A stretch of DNA of 61,003 nt from JAHQVI01 sp964407075 (GCA_964407075.1 CAYOUE010000002.1:1-61003); one strand, 5' to 3'. Counted from the stretch's first letter, positions 25,648 to 34,014 are shown. Made by a program: numbers and translations. Notes: generated from the sequence alone by a model not told the origin.

Positions 25648-25683
25648 TTGACAATTTTACCGCCCCCGCCGATTGTTTGACAA
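25648..25683. promoter_or_regulatory. Interlocked divergent promoters
   Basis: Plus strand: TTGACA (25648-25653), 17 bases, GATTGT (25671-25676), leading to the enolase-superfamily gene. Minus strand: TTGTCA (25683-25678), 18 bases, TAAAAT (25659-25654), leading to the hydrolase gene. The -35 of each lies beside the -10 of the other, so polymerase can occupy only one at a time. Leaders would be about 22-27 bases on each side, matching the chosen starts. Confidence 0.55.
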
Positions 25684-25704
25684 GCTGGAGATTGGAGCGT
25701 CGCG

Positions 25705-26820
25705 ATGAAGATCAAGGACATCAGGGCCAGCCTGCATGGCTTTTCCATCGAGATCCCGCTGCTGGAAGGCCGCGTCGAAGGCTATGGCCGCGAGGAACAG
25801 AAACACTTCGTGTTCTGCGAGGTCGAGACCGGCGACGGTCATGTGGGATACGGCCTTACGGGACATTTCCTTGCAAAGTCCGTGATCGCGGCCCTGCATG
25901 AGCACATCCTGCCCGCAGTTCGCGGCATGGACCCGCGCGACATCGAAGCGATTCACCACAAGGTCTGGCGGGTCCTCAATCCACGGGCCATGACCGGGAC
26001 GGTCTCCATGGCGCTCTCCTGCCTCGACATCGCGCTCTGGGACATCATGGGCAAGGCCGAGGGACGGCCGGTCGCCGCCCTGCTGGGCAATGCGCGGCGG
26101 CGGATCCCGGCCTATGTGACATTCGGCTTTCCCCAATACGACCGCGACCGGCTTGCCGAAGCCGCCCGTCTGCATGTCGCCGACGGCTTCACGGCGCTGA
26201 AGTCGGTCGTTGCGGTCGACAAGGGCGGCTGGCGTGAGGACGCAAGGCGCGTGCGTGCGATCCGCGAGGCCGTGGGCGACGGCATCGGCCTGATGATCGA
26301 CGCCAATTATCTGTTCAATCCCGTCGAGGCGAAATATCTGTGCCGAGAGATCGAGGACTGCGGCGTGACCTGGTTCGAAGAGCCGCTGCACCAGAACGAC
26401 GCCCGCGCGCTCGCCGATCTGCGCCGCTCGACGCGCATTCCGCTTGCGGCGGGACAGATGGAAGGCCACCGGTGGCGGCTGAGGGAATTCGTCGATCACC
26501 AGGCGGTCGACATCCTCCAGCCCAATGTCGCCTATTGCGGAGGTTTCACCGAGGCGCGCAAGATCGCGCATCTGGCCCAGATCTACAATATGCCGATCGC
26601 CAATGGAGGCGGATGGCCGCTGTTCAACATGCATCTGCTGGCCGGGATGATGAACGGCTGGATCGTAGAATGGCATCTCGGCATGGCCGCGGTCGGAGAG
26701 CGCCTCTTTCCCGATGCACCGAGGCCTGATCGCGGCTGGATCGAGATCCCGGACAGGCCCGGCCTCGGCCTCACGCTTGATCGCGGCGCCTGGCGCGAGA
26801 CACTGGTTCCCGACTCATAG
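25705..26820 (+). CDS. Mandelate racemase/muconate lactonizing-family enzyme
   Basis: A 371-residue enolase-superfamily enzyme. Metal ligands are seen in LMIDANYLF (Asp), TWFEEPLHQND (Glu) and LAAGQMEG (Glu); the catalytic lysine is probably in TALKSVVAV, and NGGGWPLFNMHL near the end may supply a histidine. This suggests an acid-sugar dehydratase or racemase acting on a 2-hydroxy acid; the exact substrate is not readable. Good ribosome site (TTGGAG). It is divergent from the dehalogenase-like gene and next to the GntR gene. Confidence 0.85.
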   Translation: MKIKDIRASLHGFSIEIPLLEGRVEGYGREEQKHFVFCEVETGDGHVGYGLTGHFLAKSVIAALHEHILPAVRGMDPRDIEAIHHKVWRVLNPRAMTGTVSMALSCLDIALWDIMGKAEGRPVAALLGNARRRIPAYVTFGFPQYDRDRLAEAARLHVADGFTALKSVVAVDKGGWREDARRVRAIREAVGDGIGLMIDANYLFNPVEAKYLCREIEDCGVTWFEEPLHQNDARALADLRRSTRIPLAAGQMEGHRWRLREFVDHQAVDILQPNVAYCGGFTEARKIAHLAQIYNMPIANGGGWPLFNMHLLAGMMNGWIVEWHLGMAAVGERLFPDAPRPDRGWIEIPDRPGLGLTLDRGAWRETLVPDS

Positions 26821-26852
26821 GCCCGTGCATGTGCGCCGGCGGGCGCGGGAGA

Positions 26853-27509
26853 TCATTCCGGCGCGCGAAAGCCGCCCACGCGCTCCACGGCCTGAACGAT
26901 GTGGCCGCGCATCATTGCGGAAGCCTCGTCCGCCTTGCCGGCCGCCATCGCTTCCCAGATCCGCGAATGCTCCCGCCAGACATGGGCCGACATGCCGGGA
27001 TGGCGCAGCACCTCGCCCATCGCCCGGCGGATATGCAGCCAGTTGAGCCTCATGCTGTCGACGATGACGCTATTGCCGCTGAGTTCGTAGATCAGCATGT
27101 GAAATTCCATGTCGGCCCGAAGCACGCTCCTGGCGTCGCCGGTCCGCATCATTCGCTGTCCGTGCGCAACCGTCTTGCGCCCGCGTTCGATCGCGTTCGC
27201 GGTCAGACGCTGTGCGGCCAGTTCCACCGCCAGTGGCTCCAGAACCGCGCGCACCTGGTAGATCGACCTGAAATGGTCCGGGTCCACCGGCGCGACGATC
27301 ACGCCGCGGCGGCCCGTGTCAGCGACGAAACGCTGCGTTTTCAGCATTGCGATGGCGCTGTTCACCGGCTGCCGCGAGACATTCAGCCGTTCCGCGATCT
27401 CGTCCTGTCCGATGCGCTCGCCGGGCCGCAATTCGCCTGCGCAGATCGCATCGAGCAGCGCTTCATAGGTTTGTTCCACAAGTGACGGGGCAGTGTTGAT
27501 AGGGTGCAT
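26853..27509 (-). CDS. GntR-family (FCD-domain) regulator
   Basis: A 218-residue regulator. The winged helix-turn-helix is at residues 10-75 (LRPGERIGQDEIAERLNVSR), followed by the all-helical FCD effector domain with metal-binding residues (RADMEFHMLIYELSGN). ATG 27509 gives the normal length; the open frame to 27779 runs through the promoter region. A perfect palindrome at 27609-27624 between it and the acyl-CoA mutase operon matches the FadR-subfamily half-site rule TNGT...ACNA. It probably represses both sides until a pathway acid or CoA ester binds. Confidence 0.9.
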   Translation of the reverse strand: MHPINTAPSLVEQTYEALLDAICAGELRPGERIGQDEIAERLNVSRQPVNSAIAMLKTQRFVADTGRRGVIVAPVDPDHFRSIYQVRAVLEPLAVELAAQRLTANAIERGRKTVAHGQRMMRTGDARSVLRADMEFHMLIYELSGNSVIVDSMRLNWLHIRRAMGEVLRHPGMSAHVWREHSRIWEAMAAGKADEASAMMRGHIVQAVERVGGFRAPE

Positions 27510-27608
27510 CTTGTCAATCTCGGCTCCATGCGCCTGTCCCGATGAAAGTCCGGCACGGGTATCGGCGCCTGGCAAGGTGATTCGTGATGACAATGGACAT
27601 TGCTCCAA

Positions 27609-27624
27609 ATTTCGTATACGAAAT
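27609..27624. promoter_or_regulatory. 16-bp palindromic GntR operator
   Basis: ATTTCGTATACGAAAT reads the same on both strands. Its core TCGTATACGA fits the TNGT/ACNA pattern of FCD-type GntR operators. It lies 100 bases from the GntR start and 33 bases before the mutase operon, where bound protein would block transcription. A further TACGAAA copy follows directly. Confidence 0.65.
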
Positions 27625-27656
27625 ACGAAAAAATGCAAGGGAGGAGTTCGAAAGCC

Positions 27657-28064
27657 ATGACCCAGCCCATACGCGTGCTGCTGGCGAAAGTCGGTCTCGA
27701 CGGTCATGACCGCGGCGTGAAGGTCGTCGCGAGGACGCTGCGGGACGCGGGGATGGACGTCGTCTACACCGGCCTGCACCGGACCCCGGAGGAAGTCGTC
27801 AGGGCGGCGGTTCAGGAAGACGTGGACGTCCTTGGCGTGAGCCTCCTGTCAGGCGTCCAGATGACGGTTTTTCCGAAGATCATGCGAATGCTCAAGGAGC
27901 AAGGAGCGGACGACATGATCGTCGTGGCCGGAGGCGTCATGCCGGACGAAGACGTTGAGGAACTCAAGAAGATGGGCGTCGCGGAGGTCATGCTTCAGGA
28001 CACGCCGCCGGCGGAGATCGTGGCGAGGCTCAGAGGCCTTGTCGAAGCCCGCGGCGCGCGTTGA
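27657..28064 (+). CDS. hcmB: B12-binding small subunit of acyl-CoA mutase (HcmB-like)
   Basis: A 135-residue cobalamin-binding protein with the base-off/His-on motif LDGHDRG, the SLLSG segment and VVAGGVMP typical of methylmalonyl-CoA mutase C-terminal domains. Here it is a free-standing subunit, as in two-subunit mutases; length matches HcmB of 2-hydroxyisobutyryl-CoA mutase. Ribosome site GGGAGGAG. It opens an operon with an acyl-CoA ligase, a MeaB GTPase and the large subunit, which points to HCM rather than methylmalonyl-CoA mutase. Confidence 0.88.
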   Translation: MTQPIRVLLAKVGLDGHDRGVKVVARTLRDAGMDVVYTGLHRTPEEVVRAAVQEDVDVLGVSLLSGVQMTVFPKIMRMLKEQGADDMIVVAGGVMPDEDVEELKKMGVAEVMLQDTPPAEIVARLRGLVEARGAR

Positions 28065-28074
28065 GGAGGCAGCC

Positions 28075-29508
28075 ATGGAATATTGGAGCTGGCCGCCGGC
28101 CTATGACGACGCTTACATGCCGCCCGAAGGAAGCCGCTACTGGTTCCCGAAGCGCGAGACGATGGATCCCGGCGAACGCGAGGCCGCCATCCTCGGGCGC
28201 CTGCGCGAGATTTGCCAATACGCCTATGCCAACGCGCCGTTCTACCGGCGCAAATGGGACGAGGCGGGCTTCCACCCCTCGCAACTGAAAACCCTGGAAG
28301 ACTTCGAAAGCCGCGTTCCGACCGTAACCAAGGCGGAGTTGCGCGCTTCGCAGGGCGCGCACCCGCCTTTCGGCGACTATCTCTGCATTCCCGAAAGCGA
28401 GATCTTCCACATACACGGTACCAGCGGCACGACGGGACGTCCGACAGCCTTCGGCGTCGGGCGCGCCGACTGGCGCTCGATCGCGAACGCCCATGCGCGG
28501 GTCATGTGGGGCATGGGGCTGCGGCCGTCCGATACGATCTGCGTCGCCGCGATCTTCAGCCTGTACGTCGGAAGCTGGGGCGCGCTGGCCGGAGCCGAGC
28601 GGCTCCGCGCAAAGGCGTTTCCGTTCGGCGCAGGCGCATCCGGAATGAGCGCGCGCTGCGTCCAGTGGCTCAACATGCTGAAGGCCGACGCCTTCTACGG
28701 AACTCCGACCTATGCGCTGCATCTGGCGCAGACCGCACGGGACGAAGGCCTTGACCCCCGCGAACTCGGCCTGCGCATCCTCTTCTTCTCCGGCGAGCCG
28801 GGTGCGTCCATCCCGGCGGTGAAGGGACGGCTCGAAGACCTCTTTGGGGCAAGGGCCGTCGATTCCGGCAGCATGGGCGAAGTCATGCCTTGGATGAACA
28901 TCGCGGGCACGGCCGAGACTGGCGGGATGCTCTGCTGGCAGGACATCGTCTACACCGAGGTCTGCGATCCGGACACCTTCGTCCGCGTGCCCTACGGCCA
29001 GCGCGGCACGCCGGTCTACACCCAGCTCGAACGCACATCCCAGCCGATGATCCGCCTTGTCTCGGGCGACCTGACCCTGTGGCGGGACGGACCGACGCCC
29101 TGCGGGAGGACCTATCCCTGGCTTCCGCACGGCATCATCGGCAGGATCGACGACATGTTCACGATCCGGGGCGAGAACGTCTATCCGAGCGAGATCGACG
29201 CGGTGCTGAACGAAACGCCCGGCTATGGCGGCGAACACCGCATCGTCATCACCCGCGAAGGCGCGATGGACGAGTTGTGCATCCGCGTGGAGGCTGCCGA
29301 GGAGCTATGGCGGGACGCGGGGCGGCGCGAAGCCTGGCGGGCCGATGTGGCGGCGCGGATGCAGAAGCTGCTCGGGCTGCGGGCGGTCGTCGAAGCCGTA
29401 CCCGAAAAATCCATCGAGCGCACCGATTTCAAGGCGCGCCGGGTGATCGACGATCGCAAAGCGCTGCGGGAGATGCGCGCAAGGATGGAAGGGGGCGGCA
29501 TTCCGTGA
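28075..29508 (+). CDS. AMP-forming acyl-CoA ligase, probably 2-hydroxyisobutyrate-CoA ligase
   Basis: A 477-residue adenylate-forming ligase of the phenylacetate-CoA ligase branch. The phosphate loop is HIHGTSGTTGRPT, the central motif DSGSMGEVMPW, and the C-terminal hinge GRIDDMFTIRGENVYPSEID. In known 2-hydroxyisobutyryl-CoA mutase operons a ligase of this branch activates the acid for the mutase; that is the inferred role here. It starts 11 bases after hcmB with a GAGGAGG site, and its stop overlaps the GTG of the GTPase gene. Confidence 0.85.
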   Translation: MEYWSWPPAYDDAYMPPEGSRYWFPKRETMDPGEREAAILGRLREICQYAYANAPFYRRKWDEAGFHPSQLKTLEDFESRVPTVTKAELRASQGAHPPFGDYLCIPESEIFHIHGTSGTTGRPTAFGVGRADWRSIANAHARVMWGMGLRPSDTICVAAIFSLYVGSWGALAGAERLRAKAFPFGAGASGMSARCVQWLNMLKADAFYGTPTYALHLAQTARDEGLDPRELGLRILFFSGEPGASIPAVKGRLEDLFGARAVDSGSMGEVMPWMNIAGTAETGGMLCWQDIVYTEVCDPDTFVRVPYGQRGTPVYTQLERTSQPMIRLVSGDLTLWRDGPTPCGRTYPWLPHGIIGRIDDMFTIRGENVYPSEIDAVLNETPGYGGEHRIVITREGAMDELCIRVEAAEELWRDAGRREAWRADVAARMQKLLGLRAVVEAVPEKSIERTDFKARRVIDDRKALREMRARMEGGGIP

Positions 29509-30461
29509 AACCCTACGTTCCATCCGCGGAACTCGTCTCACGCATCGAGGCGGGCGATCTTTTCGCGACAGCGCGCCTGATTAGCCGCGCCGAAGCCGGC
29601 GTGCAAGAGGCCCGTGAAGCGCTGGGGCAGGTCTACAGAAAGGCCGGGCGCGCTCATGTCGTGGGCGTGACCGGCGTCCCCGGATCGGGAAAATCGACGC
29701 TCGTCGCCGCTCTGGTCGCGAAACTGCGGGCGGGCGGGGCAAGGGTCGCGGTCGTCGCGGTCGATCCGTCCAGCCCCTATTCGGGCGGCGCGATCCTGGG
29801 CGACCGGGTGCGGATGCAGGCCCATGCGATGGACGAGGGCGTCTTCATCCGTTCGATGGCGACGCGCGGCGCGATGGGCGGCATGGCCCACGCCTGTCTC
29901 GACGCGGTGGACATTCTCGATCTGGCAGGCTTCGGCGTCGTCCTGATCGAGACGGTCGGCGTCGGGCAGGACGAGGTGGAGATCGCCAACGCCTGCGCGA
30001 CGACGGTGGTCGTGTCCGCGCCGGGGCTGGGCGACGAGATCCAGGCGATCAAGGCGGGCATCCTCGAAATAGCCGATGTGCATGTCGTCTCGAAATGCGA
30101 CCGGCCCGATTCCAATCGCACGATCGCCGACCTGAAGATGATGCTGAAGGATCAGCCGCCGCGCGACGGCTGGCGTTCTCCGGTCCTCGGACTGTCCTCC
30201 TATACCGGAGAGGGTTTCGACGATCTGGTGGACGCTCTGGCGCGGCACCGGGCGGCGTTCGAGGGACCCGCGGGCGAGACGCGCCGCAGGGCGATCACGG
30301 CTTTCAGGCTGCGCAAGACCGCCGAGACGCTTCTGGTTGAGCGCTTCAGGGCGGCCCGGAAGGACGAGGCGCTTGGCGACGTGGCCGGGCGGACTCTCGA
30401 CCCGTACAGCGCCGCGCTGGCGCAGGTGAAGAACTTTACTGGAGAGAAACACGATGTCTGA
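29505..30461 (+). CDS. MeaB/ArgK-type G-protein chaperone of the B12 mutase
   Basis: A 318-residue P-loop GTPase of the MeaB family, which guards and reloads cobalamin in acyl-CoA mutases. Motifs: VTGVPGSGKSTLVAAL (Walker A), VVAVDPSSPYSGGAILGDR (switch), VVLIETVGVGQDEVE (Walker B region) and VSKCDRPDSN (base recognition). GTG 29505 overlaps the ligase stop (GTGA). The mutase large-subunit gene begins 8 bases before this gene ends, so the products are made together; the equivalent in HCM operons is called MeaH. Confidence 0.92.
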   Translation: MKPYVPSAELVSRIEAGDLFATARLISRAEAGVQEAREALGQVYRKAGRAHVVGVTGVPGSGKSTLVAALVAKLRAGGARVAVVAVDPSSPYSGGAILGDRVRMQAHAMDEGVFIRSMATRGAMGGMAHACLDAVDILDLAGFGVVLIETVGVGQDEVEIANACATTVVVSAPGLGDEIQAIKAGILEIADVHVVSKCDRPDSNRTIADLKMMLKDQPPRDGWRSPVLGLSSYTGEGFDDLVDALARHRAAFEGPAGETRRRAITAFRLRKTAETLLVERFRAARKDEALGDVAGRTLDPYSAALAQVKNFTGEKHDV

Positions 30462-32142
30462 ATCGGCAAACGGACCGGTGCTTTCGGAGCTGGAAGCGGA
30501 ACTGCGCGACTGGGAGGAAAGGGAAGTCGCCGATTTCGTCAGGCGCGCGCCGGAGGCCAGGGAGCAGTTCTTCACCATCGGCGACATCCCGGTGAAGCGC
30601 GTCTACACGCCGCTCGACGTGGCCGGGATCCCGCCTGAGGACATCGGGCTTCCGGGCCGCTATCCGTTCACGCGCGGCCCCTACCCGACCATGTATCGCG
30701 GCCGCAACTGGACGATGCGCCAGATCGCCGGTTTCGGCACCGGCGAAGACACCAACAGGCGTTTCAAATACCTCATCGAACAGGGCCAGACCGGCATCTC
30801 GACCGATTTCGACATGCCCACCCTCATGGGCTACGACAGCGACCACCCCATGAGCGAAGGCGAAGTCGGGCGTGAGGGCGTCGCCGTCGACACGCTGGCG
30901 GACATGGAGGCGCTGCTCGACGGGATCGACCTCGAAAAGATCTCCGTGTCGCTGACGATCAATCCCACCGCATGGATCCTGCTGGCGATGTATGTCGCGC
31001 TCGCGGAGAAGAGAGGCTACGACCTCGACCGGATTTCGGGCACGGTGCAGGCCGACATTCTGAAGGAATACATCGCGCAGAAGGAATATATCTATCCCAT
31101 CGCGCCGTCGGTCCGGATCGTGCGGGACATCATCGCCTATTCGGCAAGGAACCTGAAGCGCTACAATCCCATCAACATCTCCGGCTACCACATCTCCGAA
31201 GCCGGCGCCTCGCCTCTGCATGAGGCGGCGTTCACGCTGGCGAACCTGATCGTCTATGTGGAGGAGGTGCGCAAGACCGGACTGCATGTCGATGAATTTG
31301 CGCCGCGCCTCGCTTTCTTCTTCGTCTCCCAGGCCGATTTCTTCGAGGAGATCGCCAAGTTCCGCGCGCTGCGCCGCTGCTACGCCAAGATCATGAAGGA
31401 GCGCTTCGGGGCGCAGAAGCCGGAGTCCATGCGTATGCGCTTCCATTGCCAGACCGCGGCTGCGACCCTGACCAAGCCGCAATACATGGTCAATGTGGTG
31501 CGGACGGCGATGCAGGCGCTGTCGGCTGTACTCGGCGGCGCGCAGTCGCTCCACACCAACGGCTATGACGAGGCGTTCGCCATCCCGACCGAGGACGCGA
31601 TGCGGCTGGCTTTGCGCACGCAGCAGGTGATCGCCGACGAAACGAACGTCACCAGTGTCGTCGATCCGCTCGGAGGCTCATACTATGTGGAAAGCCTGAC
31701 GTCGGACTATGAAAGACGCATCTTTGCGATACTGGACGAGATCGAGGAGCGCGGGGGAACTATCAGGCTTATCGAGGAGGGATGGTTTCAGAAGCATATC
31801 GCCGACTTCGCCTACGAGACCGCACTGCGCAAGCAGTCCGGCGAAAAGCCCGTGATCGGCGTGAACCGCTACCGGATGGAGTCGAACGAGAAGATCGAGA
31901 CGCACCCTTACGACCCCGGCACGGCCGAGCGGCAGATCGCGCGGACGCGCAGCGTGCGCGCCGGACGCGACGAGCGCCAGGTGCAGGCGCTTCTCGACAA
32001 GCTGCTGGAAACGGCGAGGGATGAAAATGCGAACATCATGCCCGTCACCATCGAACTGGTGAAGGCCGGAGCGACGATGGGCGACATCGTCGAGAAGCTC
32101 AAGACGCTGTGGGGCGTCTATCAGGAAACGCCGGTTTTCTGA
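30454..32142 (+). CDS. hcmA: 2-Hydroxyisobutyryl-CoA mutase large subunit (HcmA-like)
   Basis: A 562-residue TIM-barrel subunit of a B12-dependent acyl-CoA mutase, lacking the B12 domain supplied by hcmB. Substrate-choosing residues are informative. The position that is Tyr89 in methylmalonyl-CoA mutase is Ile91 here (MRQIAGF), and the position that is Asp117 in HcmA of Aquincola is Asp118 (STDFDMPTLMGYDSD). Ile plus Asp at these sites is the mark of 2-hydroxyisobutyryl-CoA mutase, which makes 3-hydroxybutyryl-CoA. Length equals that of HcmA. A methylmalonyl- or isobutyryl-CoA enzyme would not be expected to show this pair. Confidence 0.9.
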   Translation: MSESANGPVLSELEAELRDWEEREVADFVRRAPEAREQFFTIGDIPVKRVYTPLDVAGIPPEDIGLPGRYPFTRGPYPTMYRGRNWTMRQIAGFGTGEDTNRRFKYLIEQGQTGISTDFDMPTLMGYDSDHPMSEGEVGREGVAVDTLADMEALLDGIDLEKISVSLTINPTAWILLAMYVALAEKRGYDLDRISGTVQADILKEYIAQKEYIYPIAPSVRIVRDIIAYSARNLKRYNPINISGYHISEAGASPLHEAAFTLANLIVYVEEVRKTGLHVDEFAPRLAFFFVSQADFFEEIAKFRALRRCYAKIMKERFGAQKPESMRMRFHCQTAAATLTKPQYMVNVVRTAMQALSAVLGGAQSLHTNGYDEAFAIPTEDAMRLALRTQQVIADETNVTSVVDPLGGSYYVESLTSDYERRIFAILDEIEERGGTIRLIEEGWFQKHIADFAYETALRKQSGEKPVIGVNRYRMESNEKIETHPYDPGTAERQIARTRSVRAGRDERQVQALLDKLLETARDENANIMPVTIELVKAGATMGDIVEKLKTLWGVYQETPVF

Positions 32143-32222
32143 TAGCGTCGGCCCGGAGCGATGTCCTCACATGGCCGCATCTGCTCTCCGGTAGCGCCTG
32201 CGATTGCGGAAAAGGAAACGAA

Positions 32223-33263
32223 ATGCCCGATATTCGCCCCTTCATGCTTCCGTATGAAGGGACATTGCCGCGCATTGCAGCGCCCCTCCGCCATGCAGGG
32301 GCGGGCAGCGCGGTGCTTGGCCGCGTGACGATGGGAGCGGGCGCCTGGCTCGGTGCGCGGGCGGTGGTGCGCGCCGACGGGCATTATGTGGAGATCGGCG
32401 ACGGTTTCACGCTGGGCGCCGGCGGCACCGTGCATATCGCCCACGATGTCTATCCGACCCATATCGGCGACGGCGTTACGGCGGGGCCGAACTGCGTCAT
32501 CCATGCCTGCGACATCGGCGGCGGCTGCCATCTTGGCCGGGACGTCATCATCCTCGACGGCTCCCGCATCGGGGGCGGCGCAGCCTTCGCCGACGGCGCC
32601 GTCGTTTTTCCGCGCACGGCGCTGGAAGGCGGCTGGCTCTACGCCGGTCTGCCCGCAAAGCCTGTCAGGCCGCTCGAAGCGGGAGAGCTGGAGGCGCTTC
32701 GCGAGGAAGGTATGACGGAGGAGCCGGATACGGAGCCGGCTTTCGAAAGCCCGGCCCTCGATGAGCGCGACGAAATCTTCATCGCCGCAACGGCCCGGCT
32801 TGCCGGCCGCGTCAGCGCCAGGCGGGGCGTCGGCGTCTGGTACGGGTGCGATCTGGATGCGGGCGTCCATGCGATCGCGATCGGGGAGAACAGCAACATC
32901 CAGGACAACACATCGGTCAGATGCGTCACGCGTCCGGTGCGCATTGGCCGGGAGACGACGCTCGGACATAATGTCACGGCTGCCGATTGCGAGATCGGCG
33001 ATGCCGCGCTCGTCGGGATCGGGGCGGTCATCGCACCCGGAACCGTCATCGAGAATGACGTTTTCGTCGCGGCAGGAGCGCGGACGGAGCCCTCGCAGCG
33101 CCTCGAAAGCGGCTGGCTCTACGGCGGCAGCCCGGCCCGCAAGCTGTCGCGGCTCGACACCAGGAAGCGGACCATCGTCACCGAAACCTGGAAGACATAC
33201 TGCGATTATGCGCGGCGCTACCGCATCGCCCAGACGGAGGCGCGGGTCAGGCGCGCGCGGTAG
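32223..33263 (+). CDS. Tandem gamma-carbonic-anhydrase-fold protein
   Basis: A 346-residue protein made of two left-handed beta-helix domains of the gamma-CA/PaaY type (about 15-155 and 180-320), each ending in the family tail GWLYxGxPAxxxxxL. Zinc ligands are divided. Domain 1 keeps His71 and His94 (equivalents of Cam His81 and His122) but has Pro89 for His117. Domain 2 keeps His249 (His117) but has Arg233 and Ala254 for the other two. In gamma-CA trimers one subunit gives His81/His122 and its neighbour His117, so a full site could form only between unlike domains. PaaY relatives hydrolyse CoA esters; 80 bases downstream of hcmA, a thioesterase role is possible. Confidence 0.85.
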   Translation: MPDIRPFMLPYEGTLPRIAAPLRHAGAGSAVLGRVTMGAGAWLGARAVVRADGHYVEIGDGFTLGAGGTVHIAHDVYPTHIGDGVTAGPNCVIHACDIGGGCHLGRDVIILDGSRIGGGAAFADGAVVFPRTALEGGWLYAGLPAKPVRPLEAGELEALREEGMTEEPDTEPAFESPALDERDEIFIAATARLAGRVSARRGVGVWYGCDLDAGVHAIAIGENSNIQDNTSVRCVTRPVRIGRETTLGHNVTAADCEIGDAALVGIGAVIAPGTVIENDVFVAAGARTEPSQRLESGWLYGGSPARKLSRLDTRKRTIVTETWKTYCDYARRYRIAQTEARVRRAR

Positions 33264-34014
33264 CTGGCGAACCTCCAGTGGAGAAGAACGCACGGCTCCG
33301 CTCTTCCAGGCATAGCGCGGTGAGCCGGTCCGTAAAGAATGCGCCGGTGTCGATGCCGATCCGGTTCGACTGAACGTCAGGCTCCTCGCCCGGCGTATGG
33401 CCGTGGACTACGATCCTGCCGAAATCGCCGCGATAGTCGAGGAACTCCCTGCGTATCGTCATGCAGTCCCAGTCGTTCTGCGCATCCATAGGCACGCCGG
33501 GCCTCACCCCGGCATGGACGAACAGATAGCCGCCGGCCTCCAGCCTCACGGGCAGCGCGCGCATGAAATCCCTGTGCGCCTCGGGCACGGCCTCGACGAG
33601 TTCGCGCCGTATCCTTGCGGCATCCTGATGGCGGATAGGCGCGCCGGGATCGGCTTCGACTCCGTAGGATCGCGCCGTAGCCAGGCCGCCATTCGCGGCC
33701 CATATGTCGAAATGATCCGGCGAGGCGAGCGCCCGCAGCATCATCTCCTCGTGGTTTCCGCGCAGAAAGAACGTCTCGAACCGGGGCGGCAGCCCGGTCA
33801 TGAGCAACTCGATCACGCCGCGGCTGTCCGGCCCGCGGTCGACATAATCGCCCAGGAAGACCATGAGCGCGCGCTCGGCCGGGCGCGCCTGCTCGGCCTC
33901 GCCGATCATCGCCAGCAATTGCGTCAGCAGGTCGAGCCTGCCGTGTATGTCTCCGATTGCGTACACCCTGACGCCCGGAGGAATGGACGCGGGTTCACGA
34001 TCTCTGCCGAACAT
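33247..34014 (-). CDS. Calcineurin-type metallophosphatase (serine/threonine or ApaH-like)
   Basis: A 255-residue metallophosphoesterase with the full PPP-family motif set: GDIHGR, FLGDYVDRGPDSRG, FFLRGNHEEM, FVHAGV and VVHGHTP. It belongs to the small bacterial PrpA/ApaH-like group that dephosphorylates proteins or dinucleotide polyphosphates. Its 3' end overlaps the convergent tandem gamma-CA gene by 17 bp. No kinase gene is adjacent. Confidence 0.9.
   Translation of the reverse strand: MFGRDREPASIPPGVRVYAIGDIHGRLDLLTQLLAMIGEAEQARPAERALMVFLGDYVDRGPDSRGVIELLMTGLPPRFETFFLRGNHEEMMLRALASPDHFDIWAANGGLATARSYGVEADPGAPIRHQDAARIRRELVEAVPEAHRDFMRALPVRLEAGGYLFVHAGVRPGVPMDAQNDWDCMTIRREFLDYRGDFGRIVVHGHTPGEEPDVQSNRIGIDTGAFFTDRLTALCLEERSRAFFSTGGSPATARA

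Noticed and set aside
25673..25683. TTGTTTGACAA as a second GntR operator
   Set aside because: It fits TNGT-N3-ACNA loosely, but it differs from the palindrome at 27609 and is better explained as the overlapping -35 and -10 elements of the divergent promoters.
28075..29508. Phenylacetate-CoA ligase as the function of the PaaK-like gene
   Set aside because: No paa ring-hydroxylating or ring-opening genes are near, and the operon context with a B12 mutase fits an aliphatic hydroxy acid better.
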